Shown here: one piece after another, positions 1 to 7,728 of the stretch | Numbering within the stretch: the stretch's first letter is position 1 | How the letters are laid out: each line of letters starts with the position of its first letter | NCBI GenBank assembly: GCA_044356555.1 | Contig: JBIKWB010000025.1 | Coordinates: forward strand, 1-64,000 | DNA: 64,000 nt | Origin: Tous-C4FEB sp044356555 | Lineage (GTDB): Bacteria; Verrucomicrobiota; Verrucomicrobiia; Opitutales; Opitutaceae | Reading direction: 5' to 3' | Program-made: the position numbers and the translations under genes | Notes under the pieces: generated by a model | What the model was told of the DNA's origin: nothing | Database searches by the model: none | What the model saw: only the letters and a program-made list of their open reading frames with translations

Positions 1-1587
1 GGTCTTGATGTGTTGCGCGCGGGTGGAAACGCGATCGACGCGGCGGTTGCGACCTCGCTCGCTCTCGGCGTGGCCGAGCCTTATGGATCGGGTCTCGGAG
101 GGAAGTTGATACTGCTTTTTTTCGAGGCCAAGTCGGGACGGGTCCACGTGGTGGAGGGGTTGGACGCCGCCGGCACCGGGTTTTCCGTGGAGCAATTTCG
201 GACGCGCCCGGAGGAGGATCGGCGTTACGGTTATGGCTCCGTGTGTGTGCCAGGTTTAGCGGCGGGGCTTTGGCTGGCCCATCAGCGCTGGGGCTTGATG
301 CGCTGGTCGGAGACGGTTTTGCCTGCGGTGCGGCTGGCCCGGGTTGGGTTTGAAATTCTTCCCAAGTCTCAGGACTCGTTTCTCGAGCAAATCACAAAGT
401 TGCGTCAGGGTGACAGCGAGTTGGCGCGCCTTTACTTGCCCGGGGGAAAGCTACCGGCTGTCGGCACACGGTTGAAGAACGAGGATTTGGCGAGAACGAT
501 GGAGCTCATGGCCGTCCACGGTCGTGATGGATTTTACCGTGGTCCGGTCGCCGATGCGATTTTGGCCGCCTCCGAAGCGGGCGGCGGTATCCTGCTGCGA
601 ACGGATTTGGAAAACTATGAGGCGCGCATCACCGAGCCTCTAAGCCTGGATTTCCGCGGCTATCAGCTTTGGGCCGCTCCGCCGCCCGCTACCGGACCGG
701 CGATTTTTTTTACGATCATGAAGGTGCTGGAGGAAACGCAATTTTCGGGTGAGAGGCTTCGAACGCCCGCCAATCTTGATCTTGTGGGTCGGGTGTGGAG
801 GGTTGTGGCGCCATCAATTTCTCGAACAATCGCCGATGTTGAAAGTGCTCGTTTCGACTTCGAGCGCCTAGTGGCGGCGGATTCGATCAAGCAGCTTCGA
901 AATCAGATTTTTTCTTCAGCGAGGAAGTCGGCGGCGAGCGACTGGCCGAGTCCGGAGCTACGGATTGCGTGGGCTGAAGAACCGGAGGCCTACGAAGACA
1001 GCGCGGCCGCGACGACTCACTTTGTGGTCGCGGACAGCCAAGGTAACATCGTTTGCGCAACTCAGTCCCAGAGTTTGCACTTTGGTGCGGGGGTCGTTCC
1101 TCCGGGTACAGGCGTTGTTATGAATAATTCGATGAGCAATTTTGCCTACAATGACCGGAGAAGTCCGAATTTCGTCGCGCCGGGCAAACGACCGCGAAGC
1201 ACCATTTCACCGACGATTGTGACGAAAGCGTCCAAGCCTGTGATCGCGCTGGGTTTGCCAGGCGCAGCTCGAATTCCAACTGCGATGCTTCAAGTATTAT
1301 TGGACCGTCTGGCACTCAATCGTCCCTTGGCCGAGGCGATCGGAGACTCTCGCTTTCATTTTAGCGCGGCAACGAAGGAGGGTGATCCGGATCTGTTTTC
1401 GGCGGAGAAATCATTGCCACCGGAAACCGGAGCGGGCCTCACGAGCCTAGGATGGCGTTATGACACCCCGGAAGTCGCGGGCCGTGGGCAATATTTTGGG
1501 GGGATCAATGCGATTGAGTTTAATGCAGACGGAACTCTGACCGGTTTCGCTGATCCTCGGCGCACGAACTCGGCCCTTGGCTACTGA
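1..1587 (+). CDS. Gamma-glutamyltransferase (5'-truncated by window edge)
   Basis: The reading frame is open from base 1, so the N-terminus (signal peptide and first residues) lies outside the window. Glutathione hydrolases cleave and transfer the gamma-glutamyl group and mature by self-cleavage into two subunits, usually in the periplasm. The visible part begins at the family's early LRAGGNAIDAAVAT block. It carries the autoprocessing site TTHFVVAD, with Thr codons at 1012 and 1015, which would be the new N-terminus of the small subunit. The expected GxG block (SGLGGKL) is slightly divergent from the usual SGIGGGG. About 525 residues are visible, close to full length. It stands alone, ahead of rpoZ, with about 80 bp between them. 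The family call is firm; the substrate is inferred. Confidence 0.9.
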   Translation, partial: GLDVLRAGGNAIDAAVATSLALGVAEPYGSGLGGKLILLFFEAKSGRVHVVEGLDAAGTGFSVEQFRTRPEEDRRYGYGSVCVPGLAAGLWLAHQRWGLMRWSETVLPAVRLARVGFEILPKSQDSFLEQITKLRQGDSELARLYLPGGKLPAVGTRLKNEDLARTMELMAVHGRDGFYRGPVADAILAASEAGGGILLRTDLENYEARITEPLSLDFRGYQLWAAPPPATGPAIFFTIMKVLEETQFSGERLRTPANLDLVGRVWRVVAPSISRTIADVESARFDFERLVAADSIKQLRNQIFSSARKSAASDWPSPELRIAWAEEPEAYEDSAAATTHFVVADSQGNIVCATQSQSLHFGAGVVPPGTGVVMNNSMSNFAYNDRRSPNFVAPGKRPRSTISPTIVTKASKPVIALGLPGAARIPTAMLQVLLDRLALNRPLAEAIGDSRFHFSAATKEGDPDLFSAEKSLPPETGAGLTSLGWRYDTPEVAGRGQYFGGINAIEFNADGTLTGFADPRRTNSALGY

Positions 1588-1669
1588 GCCCGGTCTTGGA
1601 AATTCCACCTTGACGCTGATCTGGTCGGACTGCCTTCTACCGGATTTACCACTGATTTAACCCTTCGCT

Positions 1670-1870
1670 ATGAGAGACGATTACATCAAACAAGCCGCTG
1701 CAAAAATCACCGATCCGAATGTGTTGATCAATTTGGTTTCCCTTCGCGTCAAACAGCTTAAGCGCGGCAACCGTCCGTTGGTTGAGTCCCTCGAAAAGCT
1801 TTCGGCTGAGGATACCGCGCTCCGCGAAATCATTGAGGAAAAGATAAGCTACGAAACCATCGGAACCTGA
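1670..1870 (+). CDS. rpoZ: DNA-directed RNA polymerase omega subunit
   Basis: This is a 66-residue acidic/basic small protein with an N-terminal MRDDYIKQAA segment, then LINLVSLRVKQLKRGNRPLVE and a conserved SAEDTALREI segment. The pattern fits short verrucomicrobial omega subunits, which help fold and stabilise the beta-prime subunit. It starts with ATG. It is followed by an intrinsic terminator-like hairpin before smpB, so it may be transcribed separately. Small size and limited sequence information make this a recognition by pattern rather than by catalytic residues. Confidence 0.75.
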   Translation: MRDDYIKQAAAKITDPNVLINLVSLRVKQLKRGNRPLVESLEKLSAEDTALREIIEEKISYETIGT

Positions 1871-1895
1871 TTTTAGGTCCACGCTCACACCTTTG

Positions 1896-1930
1896 AAAGG
1901 CGGCCCGCAGTTGCCGGTGCCGCCTTTTTT
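1896..1930 (+). terminator. Intrinsic terminator after rpoZ
   Basis: A perfect 9-bp stem, AAAGGCGGC at 1896-1904 and GCCGCCTTT at 1919-1927, is followed by further T residues to 1930. It lies 25 bp after the rpoZ stop and before the smpB start at 1953. Confidence 0.8.
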
Positions 1931-1952
1931 GTGCAGGTTTCTGGCGAACGGT

Positions 1953-2426
1953 ATGTCTGCAAAAAAGAAAGATTCTAATCGGTTCACTGAGATCCGGAAC
2001 GCCAAGGCGCTCCGGGATTATTTTGTGGACGAGCGCTTCGAGGCGGGCGTGCAGCTTCGGGGAACTGAGGTTAAGTCGATCCGAGCCGGGCGGGCGCAGA
2101 TTTCCGACGCGTTTGGGCGGATGACAAACGGCGAGCTATGGATGCACAACGCGCACATCGAACTCTATGCGTTTGGAAACCTGCACAACCACGAGGCTAA
2201 ACGGACGAGGAAACTTTTGCTGCACAGGCATCAACTTCGGAAGATTTCCCAAGCGCTTGATGCGGGAGGTCGTGCGTTGGTGCCGCTCCGGATGTATTTC
2301 AAAGAAGCCTTGGTCAAAGTAGAAGTGGGGCTTTGCACGGGTAAGCAGAATCACGACAAGCGAGAAACGTTGAAGCAAAAGGTGGAAGAGCGTGAGTTGA
2401 GCCAAGTGCTTAAGATCCGACGTTGA
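1953..2426 (+). CDS. smpB: SsrA-binding protein SmpB
   Basis: SmpB binds tmRNA and delivers it to stalled ribosomes for trans-translation. The 157-residue length is normal. The family blocks are visible: RNAKALRDYF near the start, GTEVKSIRAGRAQISDAF, the AKRTRKLLLHRHQLRKI segment, and a basic C-terminal tail. I chose ATG 1953 (MSAKKKDSNRF) because translation from the upstream in-frame start would run through the terminator hairpin and add unrelated residues. The stop shares one base with the thrB start (TGATG), which suggests translational coupling with thrB. Confidence 0.95.
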   Translation: MSAKKKDSNRFTEIRNAKALRDYFVDERFEAGVQLRGTEVKSIRAGRAQISDAFGRMTNGELWMHNAHIELYAFGNLHNHEAKRTRKLLLHRHQLRKISQALDAGGRALVPLRMYFKEALVKVEVGLCTGKQNHDKRETLKQKVEERELSQVLKIRR

Positions 2427-3334
2427 TGTCTTCGCCCGCGGAAACTTTCACGGTCCGAGTCCCAGGAAGTACCTCAAATTGTGGGGCGGGGTTCGATACG
2501 CTCGGTTTGGCGCTGCAAATTTATAACCGGGTTTCGATTTCACCCGCCGACGGGGTGGACCCCATTCCGGCCGCGCCCGATGACCGCCGCGCGCAAACGA
2601 TGGTGATTGAAACCGCGGCGGCTTTTTTCCGGACGACGGGTCGAGCGTCCGAAGGTTTTTCTTATCACATCAGCGGAGAGGTTCCGCCGGCACGTGGCCT
2701 GGGTTCAAGCGTGACGGTGATTGCCGGAGTGCTGGGGGGGCTCAACGCGCTACATCGCACGGGGCTGGATCGCGACGGTTTGGTGCGGGTGGCCACGGAG
2801 ATCGAAGGCCATCCGGATAACGCAAGCGCAGGTATCTTGGGTGGATTTTGCGTGGCACGGTGCGATCCGACGACCGGCAGCTATCTTGATGCGGTCCGAT
2901 TTTCGATTCCTGAGCACTTGGTCTTCGTTGTCGTTTCTCCGCAGATCGAGCTGCTGACCAAGGAATCACGCGGAGCTCTTCCCGGATTTTTGCCCTACCT
3001 CGACGCGGTGCGGAGTATCAACAGTGCGGCCTATTTTGTCGCCGCCATTTCTTCGGGTGACTATGGCCGATTGAGTGCAGCCGCAGGGGATTTTATGCAC
3101 GAACCTTATCGTCTACCGAAGATTCCCGGAGCCCGTGAGGCGATCGCGGCGGGAAAAGCGGCGGGAGCGTTCACGGGTTGGCTCAGTGGAAGCGGATCCA
3201 GCGTCTTGTGTATGGCAAAGGTCGATGATTCGGCCCGAGTGGGGGCGGCTATGTCCAAAGCATTTATGGCTGCAGGTGTTGCTAGCGATGTGCGTAGGCT
3301 GGCCGCGGATAACGAAGGTTTACGTCTTGAGTGA
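2426..3334 (+). CDS. thrB: Homoserine kinase
   Basis: ThrB phosphorylates L-homoserine with ATP in the threonine branch of the aspartate pathway; it belongs to the GHMP kinase superfamily. The N-terminal VRVPGSTSNCGAGFDTLGLAL block and the ATP-binding PPARGLGSSVTV loop (about residues 90-102) are both clear. The C-terminal GAFTGWLSGSGSSV glycine-rich motif is typical. The 302-residue length fits. A TTG one codon earlier is possible, but ATG 2426 gives the tight overlap with smpB. The 3' end overlaps the convergent receiver gene by 15 bp. Confidence 0.93.
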   Translation: MSSPAETFTVRVPGSTSNCGAGFDTLGLALQIYNRVSISPADGVDPIPAAPDDRRAQTMVIETAAAFFRTTGRASEGFSYHISGEVPPARGLGSSVTVIAGVLGGLNALHRTGLDRDGLVRVATEIEGHPDNASAGILGGFCVARCDPTTGSYLDAVRFSIPEHLVFVVVSPQIELLTKESRGALPGFLPYLDAVRSINSAAYFVAAISSGDYGRLSAAAGDFMHEPYRLPKIPGAREAIAAGKAAGAFTGWLSGSGSSVLCMAKVDDSARVGAAMSKAFMAAGVASDVRRLAADNEGLRLE

Positions 3335-3742
3335 AGCGCCGTTCCGAAGCTTGGGCGGATTGCCGTCGGGCCACACGCCGAGAATCTCACCCGCCAATTG
3401 GCGCCATCCGAACGGTTTTGAGAGATGACCTTTGATCGCGGGTAAGCTGGCGATCTCGTCCAGCGAGGTTGACATGTTGTGTCCTGTGATCAGGACGAAC
3501 GCAGTCTCGGGGAGCATGGCGCTGGCCCGCCGGATAAAGTCAAATCCGTTGATTTCGGGCATGTAGTAATCGCTCACGATAACCTGCGGGCTAAACTCGG
3601 CGATTGCAGCAAGGGCGTCGGCGGGGCGGTAGTAGACGCGAACGTCGCAATCGATGTTTTCTTTGAGCAGCTGGGTTATGAGATCCGCGTAAGACTTTTC
3701 GTCATCGACGATAACAATAGTTTTTTGAGGGGCGGAATTCAC
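3320..3742 (-). CDS. Single-domain response regulator (CheY-like receiver)
   Basis: This is a stand-alone receiver domain that would be phosphorylated on aspartate by an unidentified histidine kinase. It shows the acidic pocket VIVDDE near the N-terminus, the phospho-acceptor Asp in VIVSDYYMP, the signalling Thr in VLITGH, and the invariant Lys in LSKPF. There is no output domain; a short tail follows. The start is uncertain: GTG at 3742 gives about 140 residues and begins just before the receiver fold. An upstream extension exists but overlaps the divergent trmL region and has no domain content. No kinase gene is adjacent. Confidence 0.85.
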   Translation of the reverse strand: MNSAPQKTIVIVDDEKSYADLITQLLKENIDCDVRVYYRPADALAAIAEFSPQVIVSDYYMPEINGFDFIRRASAMLPETAFVLITGHNMSTSLDEIASLPAIKGHLSKPFGWRQLAGEILGVWPDGNPPKLRNGASLKT

Positions 3743-3830
3743 GAGGGTGTCAAAAACATGGGCATCGCACCCGCGAAAGGCAACCCGTGAGACGCTTGCA
3801 TCCCGCCTTTTTGGCCGAGAGATTCGTCGC

Positions 3831-4316
3831 ATGATCCATGTGGTGCTTTTTCAACCAGAGATACCTCAAAATACCGGAAATATCGGTCGGATGTGTGCCC
3901 TCACTTGTTCAAGGCTTCATCTGATCCACCCGCTTGGATTTGTGATCAATGATCGGAATTTGCGACGGGCGGGGATGGATTACTGGAAATCGCTGGATGT
4001 CCACGAGCACCAAGACTGGAAGGCTTTTCGCAACAGTCCGGTGGCGCCAAGACGGCTTTGGCTGTTTACGACCAAGACGACGCGGAGCTTTTGGAACGTA
4101 AATTTTGCGAGTGACGATGGACTGGTTTTCGGAAGCGAGAGTGCCGGAGCTCCGACATGGCTGCACGAGGAGTTGGGCGAAGAGTTTCGCACCACGATTC
4201 CCCACGCCAATGGTGCGCTTCGTTCGCTTAATCTCAGCACGGCTGCAGGCATTGGAACCTACGAGGCGTTGCGACAAGTAGGGTTGCCGATTGCGGCGGC
4301 GGTGCCGACTCAGTAA
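3831..4316 (+). CDS. trmL: tRNA (cytidine/uridine-34-2'-O-)-methyltransferase
   Basis: TrmL is a SPOUT-class enzyme that methylates the wobble ribose of tRNA-Leu isoacceptors using S-adenosylmethionine. The 161-residue protein starts MIHVVLFQPEIPQNTGNIGR, the family signature, and has the knot motifs VFGSESAGAP and IPHANGALRSLNLSTAAGI. ATG 3831 matches the family N-terminus; the longer frame adds 28 residues without similarity. It is divergent from the receiver gene, and its stop overlaps the end of a decayed gene on the other strand. Confidence 0.92.
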   Translation: MIHVVLFQPEIPQNTGNIGRMCALTCSRLHLIHPLGFVINDRNLRRAGMDYWKSLDVHEHQDWKAFRNSPVAPRRLWLFTTKTTRSFWNVNFASDDGLVFGSESAGAPTWLHEELGEEFRTTIPHANGALRSLNLSTAAGIGTYEALRQVGLPIAAAVPTQ

Positions 4317-5640
4317 CCGCGCGCGACGCTGGAGCCGCCTTTGTCGCGGAAGAGCAAAAGCCGAGGTTCGGCATCGAGGCCGACGAACGTGACAGCTAGG
4401 CGCACGTGGGCGGGATCTTTTGAGCGGGTGAGCCGGTCATTGAGTATTTCCCGGCCCGGATTGCGCGGGAAGATGCTGCTGATTTTTTACGTTCATGACC
4501 CATGTCATGAACGATTCACTGGCTTCGATGGTGTCGGCGATCACGGGACTGGTAATCGCAATGCCTCACCCGAGTTGGAGGCGTTTGGGTTGAGCGATTG
4601 TGGCGACCATGGGCGCGACTGGGCCGACGGGCACGGACTTTTGGGAGTGGTTTGCCGAGTCGGTGCCGCCGCCCGGCTCTTCGGCTGCGTGGGCCAAGCT
4701 GAACTCGATCAAAGACTGGGCCTGCCTTTCTTTTTCATCGACGATGAGGGAGGTGTTTGCCGGTGGAGGCAGCCCGATCAGTTTAATCGAATCTGCGGCG
4801 GCGTCGATTCTGCCTCCGGTTTAATCTGCAGACGCGCCGGTCCCTTGCGGATTGGCGGGCACTCCGTCGAGTACAGTTTTTTGGGAATTCATTTTTTCCA
4901 CCATAGCTTTGGTTTGGTCGATGACTTGACCGGGGATGTCGAAAATTTGGCCGATGGCACTGGCCGGAGCATTGGCGGGAGCGGCGGGAGCGGGAGCGGC
5001 GTTGGCAAATGGGATGGGTGGCAGGGTGGGAGGCCTTCGGCGCGGGATCGCTTCTTCTCTTGAGCCGCTGACGGACGGATGACGTTATCCAAATCGGCGA
5101 CGCGTTCATCGTTGGAAGCGACTACGTCCTTGGTCTGGCCCATGACTTTGGTGGGAATCGCTAAAATCTGGTTCACGGTTTTGAATGGGGTGATGCCGGC
5201 GTTGCTGTTCATTTTGGCCGCCACCGTCGGATTCGATATACTCAAGTGATAAAACAGCATTAACGTCACGATGGTCAGACCGACGAAAAGCTTCCGCAGG
5301 AGGGTGCAGAGCTTGAAGATCCGAATGAGGGGAGAGCGCGGCGTTAAACGGCGCGGGTCCACAGAGGACGATGTCGGGAAGAGGAATGCCTTGGATTGAA
5401 GCGCGCGCGAGAACGGCGGTGTGGACGCGTTCGATACCGGATCCATTCCAATCGGGGGCTGGGGAATGGTCGGTTTCGGCTTCGATCGGGGCCGGCAAGG
5501 AGATCGAGACAGCGCCGGGCGTGCATGAAGACGTTGGCATCAACAGATGCTATCGGCTGTTTTTGAGGCGCGGTCAGCGGCGTCGGGTCCGCGGATTCAA
5601 GAGGCGCACTTGCCTCGGCCCTTATGGGCTTAAATCGCTC
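4310..5640 (-). pseudogene. Decayed gene(s) for a membrane-anchored protein
   Basis: No intact frame spans this stretch, but protein-like segments run in order on the minus strand. First comes a membrane helix (LFVGLTIVTLMLFYHLS, about 5230-5290). Next are two similar segments: ILAIPTKVMGQTKDVV (about 5120-5170), and FDIPGQVIDQTKAMVEKMN in a different frame (about 4885-4945). Then the same frame continues through a TAA near 4822 and a TGA near 4585, and shifts once more at a run of six A near 4487. The last segment ends FVGLDAEPRLLLFRDKGG with a stop at 4310-4312. The frame changes and stops point to decay, or to sequencing error at homopolymers. I do not recognise the family. The 5' boundary is approximate. 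Confidence 0.5.
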
Positions 5641-5688
5641 TTGGAGACGGACCGAAGTAAAACCTAACAAATGATGCGAGGATGGTAG

Positions 5689-6675
5689 CTAATTGATCTC
5701 GGAGAGGCGGACACAGGCGACCTCACGATCAGGTGAATCGGCGACCAGTGGGGGAACCGTAATTTTGCACTCGGCGCGGGCGTAAGCGCAGCGGGGGTGA
5801 AAAGCGCAACCGGAGGGCGGATTGATCGGAGACGGTGGATCGCCGGCGAGAACGATCCGTTGGCGGGTGCGCTCGATGTCCGGGTTGGGCGTCGGAATCG
5901 CGCTGACGAGGGCACGGGTGTAGGGGTGGCGCGGACGGTCAATCACATCGGTGGCCAATCCGAGTTCTACGATCTTGCCCAAATACATGACGGCTATCCG
6001 GTCCGAGATGTGTTTCACGACGGATAGATCGTGAGCGATGAAGATGAGAGTAAGGTTCATCTGCTTCGTCAGCTGGGCGAGAAGATTCAGGATTTGGGCC
6101 TGAATGGACACATCGAGGGCAGAAACGGGTTCGTCGGCGACGATTACCTTGGGCTCGAGGGCGAGCGCGCGGGCGATAGCGATGCGTTGGCGTTGTCCGC
6201 CGGAAAACTCATGCGGGTACTTTTGCATGAAGCGCGGGGCAAGGCCGACGATGCGCATGAGTTCCGCGACTCGCGCCGGCACCTCTGCGGGCGGGCAGAC
6301 ACCATGGACGAATAACGGCTCGGCGAGGGTCGCGAAGACCGTCATGCGCGGGTTGAGCGATGCATAGGGGTCTTGAAAAACCATCTGTAAGTCTCGGCGG
6401 GCGGCGAGCAGTTCCCGGGCGGACGAATCAGCGAGGTTACGACCGTTAAGGACGACGGTTCCACCGGTGGTGGGGACAAGTTGCAGGATTGTCCGGGCAA
6501 GGGTGGATTTGCCGCAGCCAGATTCACCTACAAGGCCGAGCACCTCGCCCCGACGAACCGTGAGATTGACTCCGTCCACGGCCTTGACGGTTCCAATGTG
6601 CCGCTTGAGCAGGAATCCCTGCGTAATCGGAAAGTGGGTCTTTACGTCGGTGAGTTGGAGAATCGTGTCGGACAT
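5689..6675 (-). CDS. Oligopeptide/dipeptide ABC transporter ATPase, OppF/DppF type
   Basis: One of two ATPase subunits that would power a peptide/nickel-class importer at the inner membrane. It shows the Walker A loop GESGCGKST (about residue 43), the Q-loop region, the signature FSGGQRQR, Walker B VIVADEP and the H-loop IAHD. The C-terminal oligopeptide-ABC domain has the CAFHPRCAYA cysteine region typical of this subfamily. ATG 6675 (MSDTILQL) is preferred to a start 7 codons upstream. It lies 45 bp downstream of its oppD partner. No permease or binding-protein gene is adjacent, so the partner subunits must be encoded elsewhere or are absent. Confidence 0.9.
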   Translation of the reverse strand: MSDTILQLTDVKTHFPITQGFLLKRHIGTVKAVDGVNLTVRRGEVLGLVGESGCGKSTLARTILQLVPTTGGTVVLNGRNLADSSARELLAARRDLQMVFQDPYASLNPRMTVFATLAEPLFVHGVCPPAEVPARVAELMRIVGLAPRFMQKYPHEFSGGQRQRIAIARALALEPKVIVADEPVSALDVSIQAQILNLLAQLTKQMNLTLIFIAHDLSVVKHISDRIAVMYLGKIVELGLATDVIDRPRHPYTRALVSAIPTPNPDIERTRQRIVLAGDPPSPINPPSGCAFHPRCAYARAECKITVPPLVADSPDREVACVRLSEIN

Positions 6676-6720
6676 AGCTCTCGATCGGAAATTCAAATAG
6701 TCGGTCGGGTAAGAAAAAAA

Positions 6721-7695
6721 TCAGATCTCGCCTGCTTGCACGCGGAGGCAGGCATGAGAATGGGTGGTCGAGAAGGCGGTCAGCTCGGGGATTCCGCCGG
6801 TGCAACGTGCGCTGGCGAATTCGCAACGCGGAGCAAACGCGCAGCCTGGATTCGTCTTTGAGACATCGGGCGGGAGGCCCGGGATGGTGTAAAGTTCGGC
6901 GCCCTTGGACTGGAGCGCGGGAATCGAGCGTTGCAGGGCGCGCGTGTAGGGATGGCGCGGCGCGTGAAAGAGCGTGCGCGTGTCGGCGGTTTCAACGATG
7001 CGACCGGCATACATAACTTGGACGCGATCGCAGAGACCGGAGACAACCCCGAGATCATGCGTGATGAACACAACCGCCATACCCAGTTCCCGCTGCATTT
7101 TTTTGATCAGCTCGAGAATCTGCGCCTGCACCGTGACATCGAGGGCGGTGGTCGGTTCGTCGGCGATGAGAACCTCGGGTTTGGTGATGAGCGCCATGGC
7201 GATCATTACGCGCTGTCTCATGCCGCCGGAGAATTCGTGCGGGTAATAATGGATACGCTTGGCCGCATCGTTGATGCCGACGGCATCAAGCATCGCGAGG
7301 GCGCGGCTGAGGGCATCGCGACGTGAAATCTTTTCGTGAATGAGAAGCGGCTCGATGAGTTGTTCGCTGACCCGCAAGTAGGGATTGAGCGAGGTCATCG
7401 GATCTTGGAAAATCATAGCGACCCGTTTGCCGCGGATCGCTCGGGCTTCCGCCGGCGAGCAATGCAGGAGGTCCACGCCGTCGAACATCGCCGTGCCGCT
7501 TACAATGCGACCCGGGGGCTGCGGAATGAGGCCCATGATGGAGTAGCAAGTAACGGACTTACCGGAGCCGGATTCGCCGACGATGCCGAGCGTCTCGCCT
7601 CGTTCGATGCTGAAGCTGACGCCATCGACGGCGCGGTAGATGCCGTTGCGGGTGTAGAAGTGGGTGCGAAGATCGTGGACGGAGAGGAGGGGCAC
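6721..7695 (-). CDS. Oligopeptide/dipeptide ABC transporter ATPase, OppD/DppD type
   Basis: Partner ATPase of the downstream OppF-type gene. At 324 residues it shows Walker A GESGSGKS, the FSGGMRQRV signature, Walker B VLIADEPTTALDV, the H-loop ITHDLGVV, and the C-terminal CAFAPRCEFA cysteine region. The start is GTG at 7695, since no ATG fits the family N-terminus better. The gene follows the acyltransferase-glycosyltransferase fusion by 33 bp on the same strand, so the three genes could share a transcript. No permeases are encoded here. Confidence 0.9.
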   Translation of the reverse strand: MPLLSVHDLRTHFYTRNGIYRAVDGVSFSIERGETLGIVGESGSGKSVTCYSIMGLIPQPPGRIVSGTAMFDGVDLLHCSPAEARAIRGKRVAMIFQDPMTSLNPYLRVSEQLIEPLLIHEKISRRDALSRALAMLDAVGINDAAKRIHYYPHEFSGGMRQRVMIAMALITKPEVLIADEPTTALDVTVQAQILELIKKMQRELGMAVVFITHDLGVVSGLCDRVQVMYAGRIVETADTRTLFHAPRHPYTRALQRSIPALQSKGAELYTIPGLPPDVSKTNPGCAFAPRCEFASARCTGGIPELTAFSTTHSHACLRVQAGEI

Positions 7696-7728
7696 GCGGT
7701 GGAGGAGTGGTTGGAGTTGGGAGCTGAG

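Noticed and set aside
4341..5063. A 240-codon plus-strand frame
   Set aside because: No family features; it lies opposite the decayed minus-strand gene, whose segments are more protein-like.
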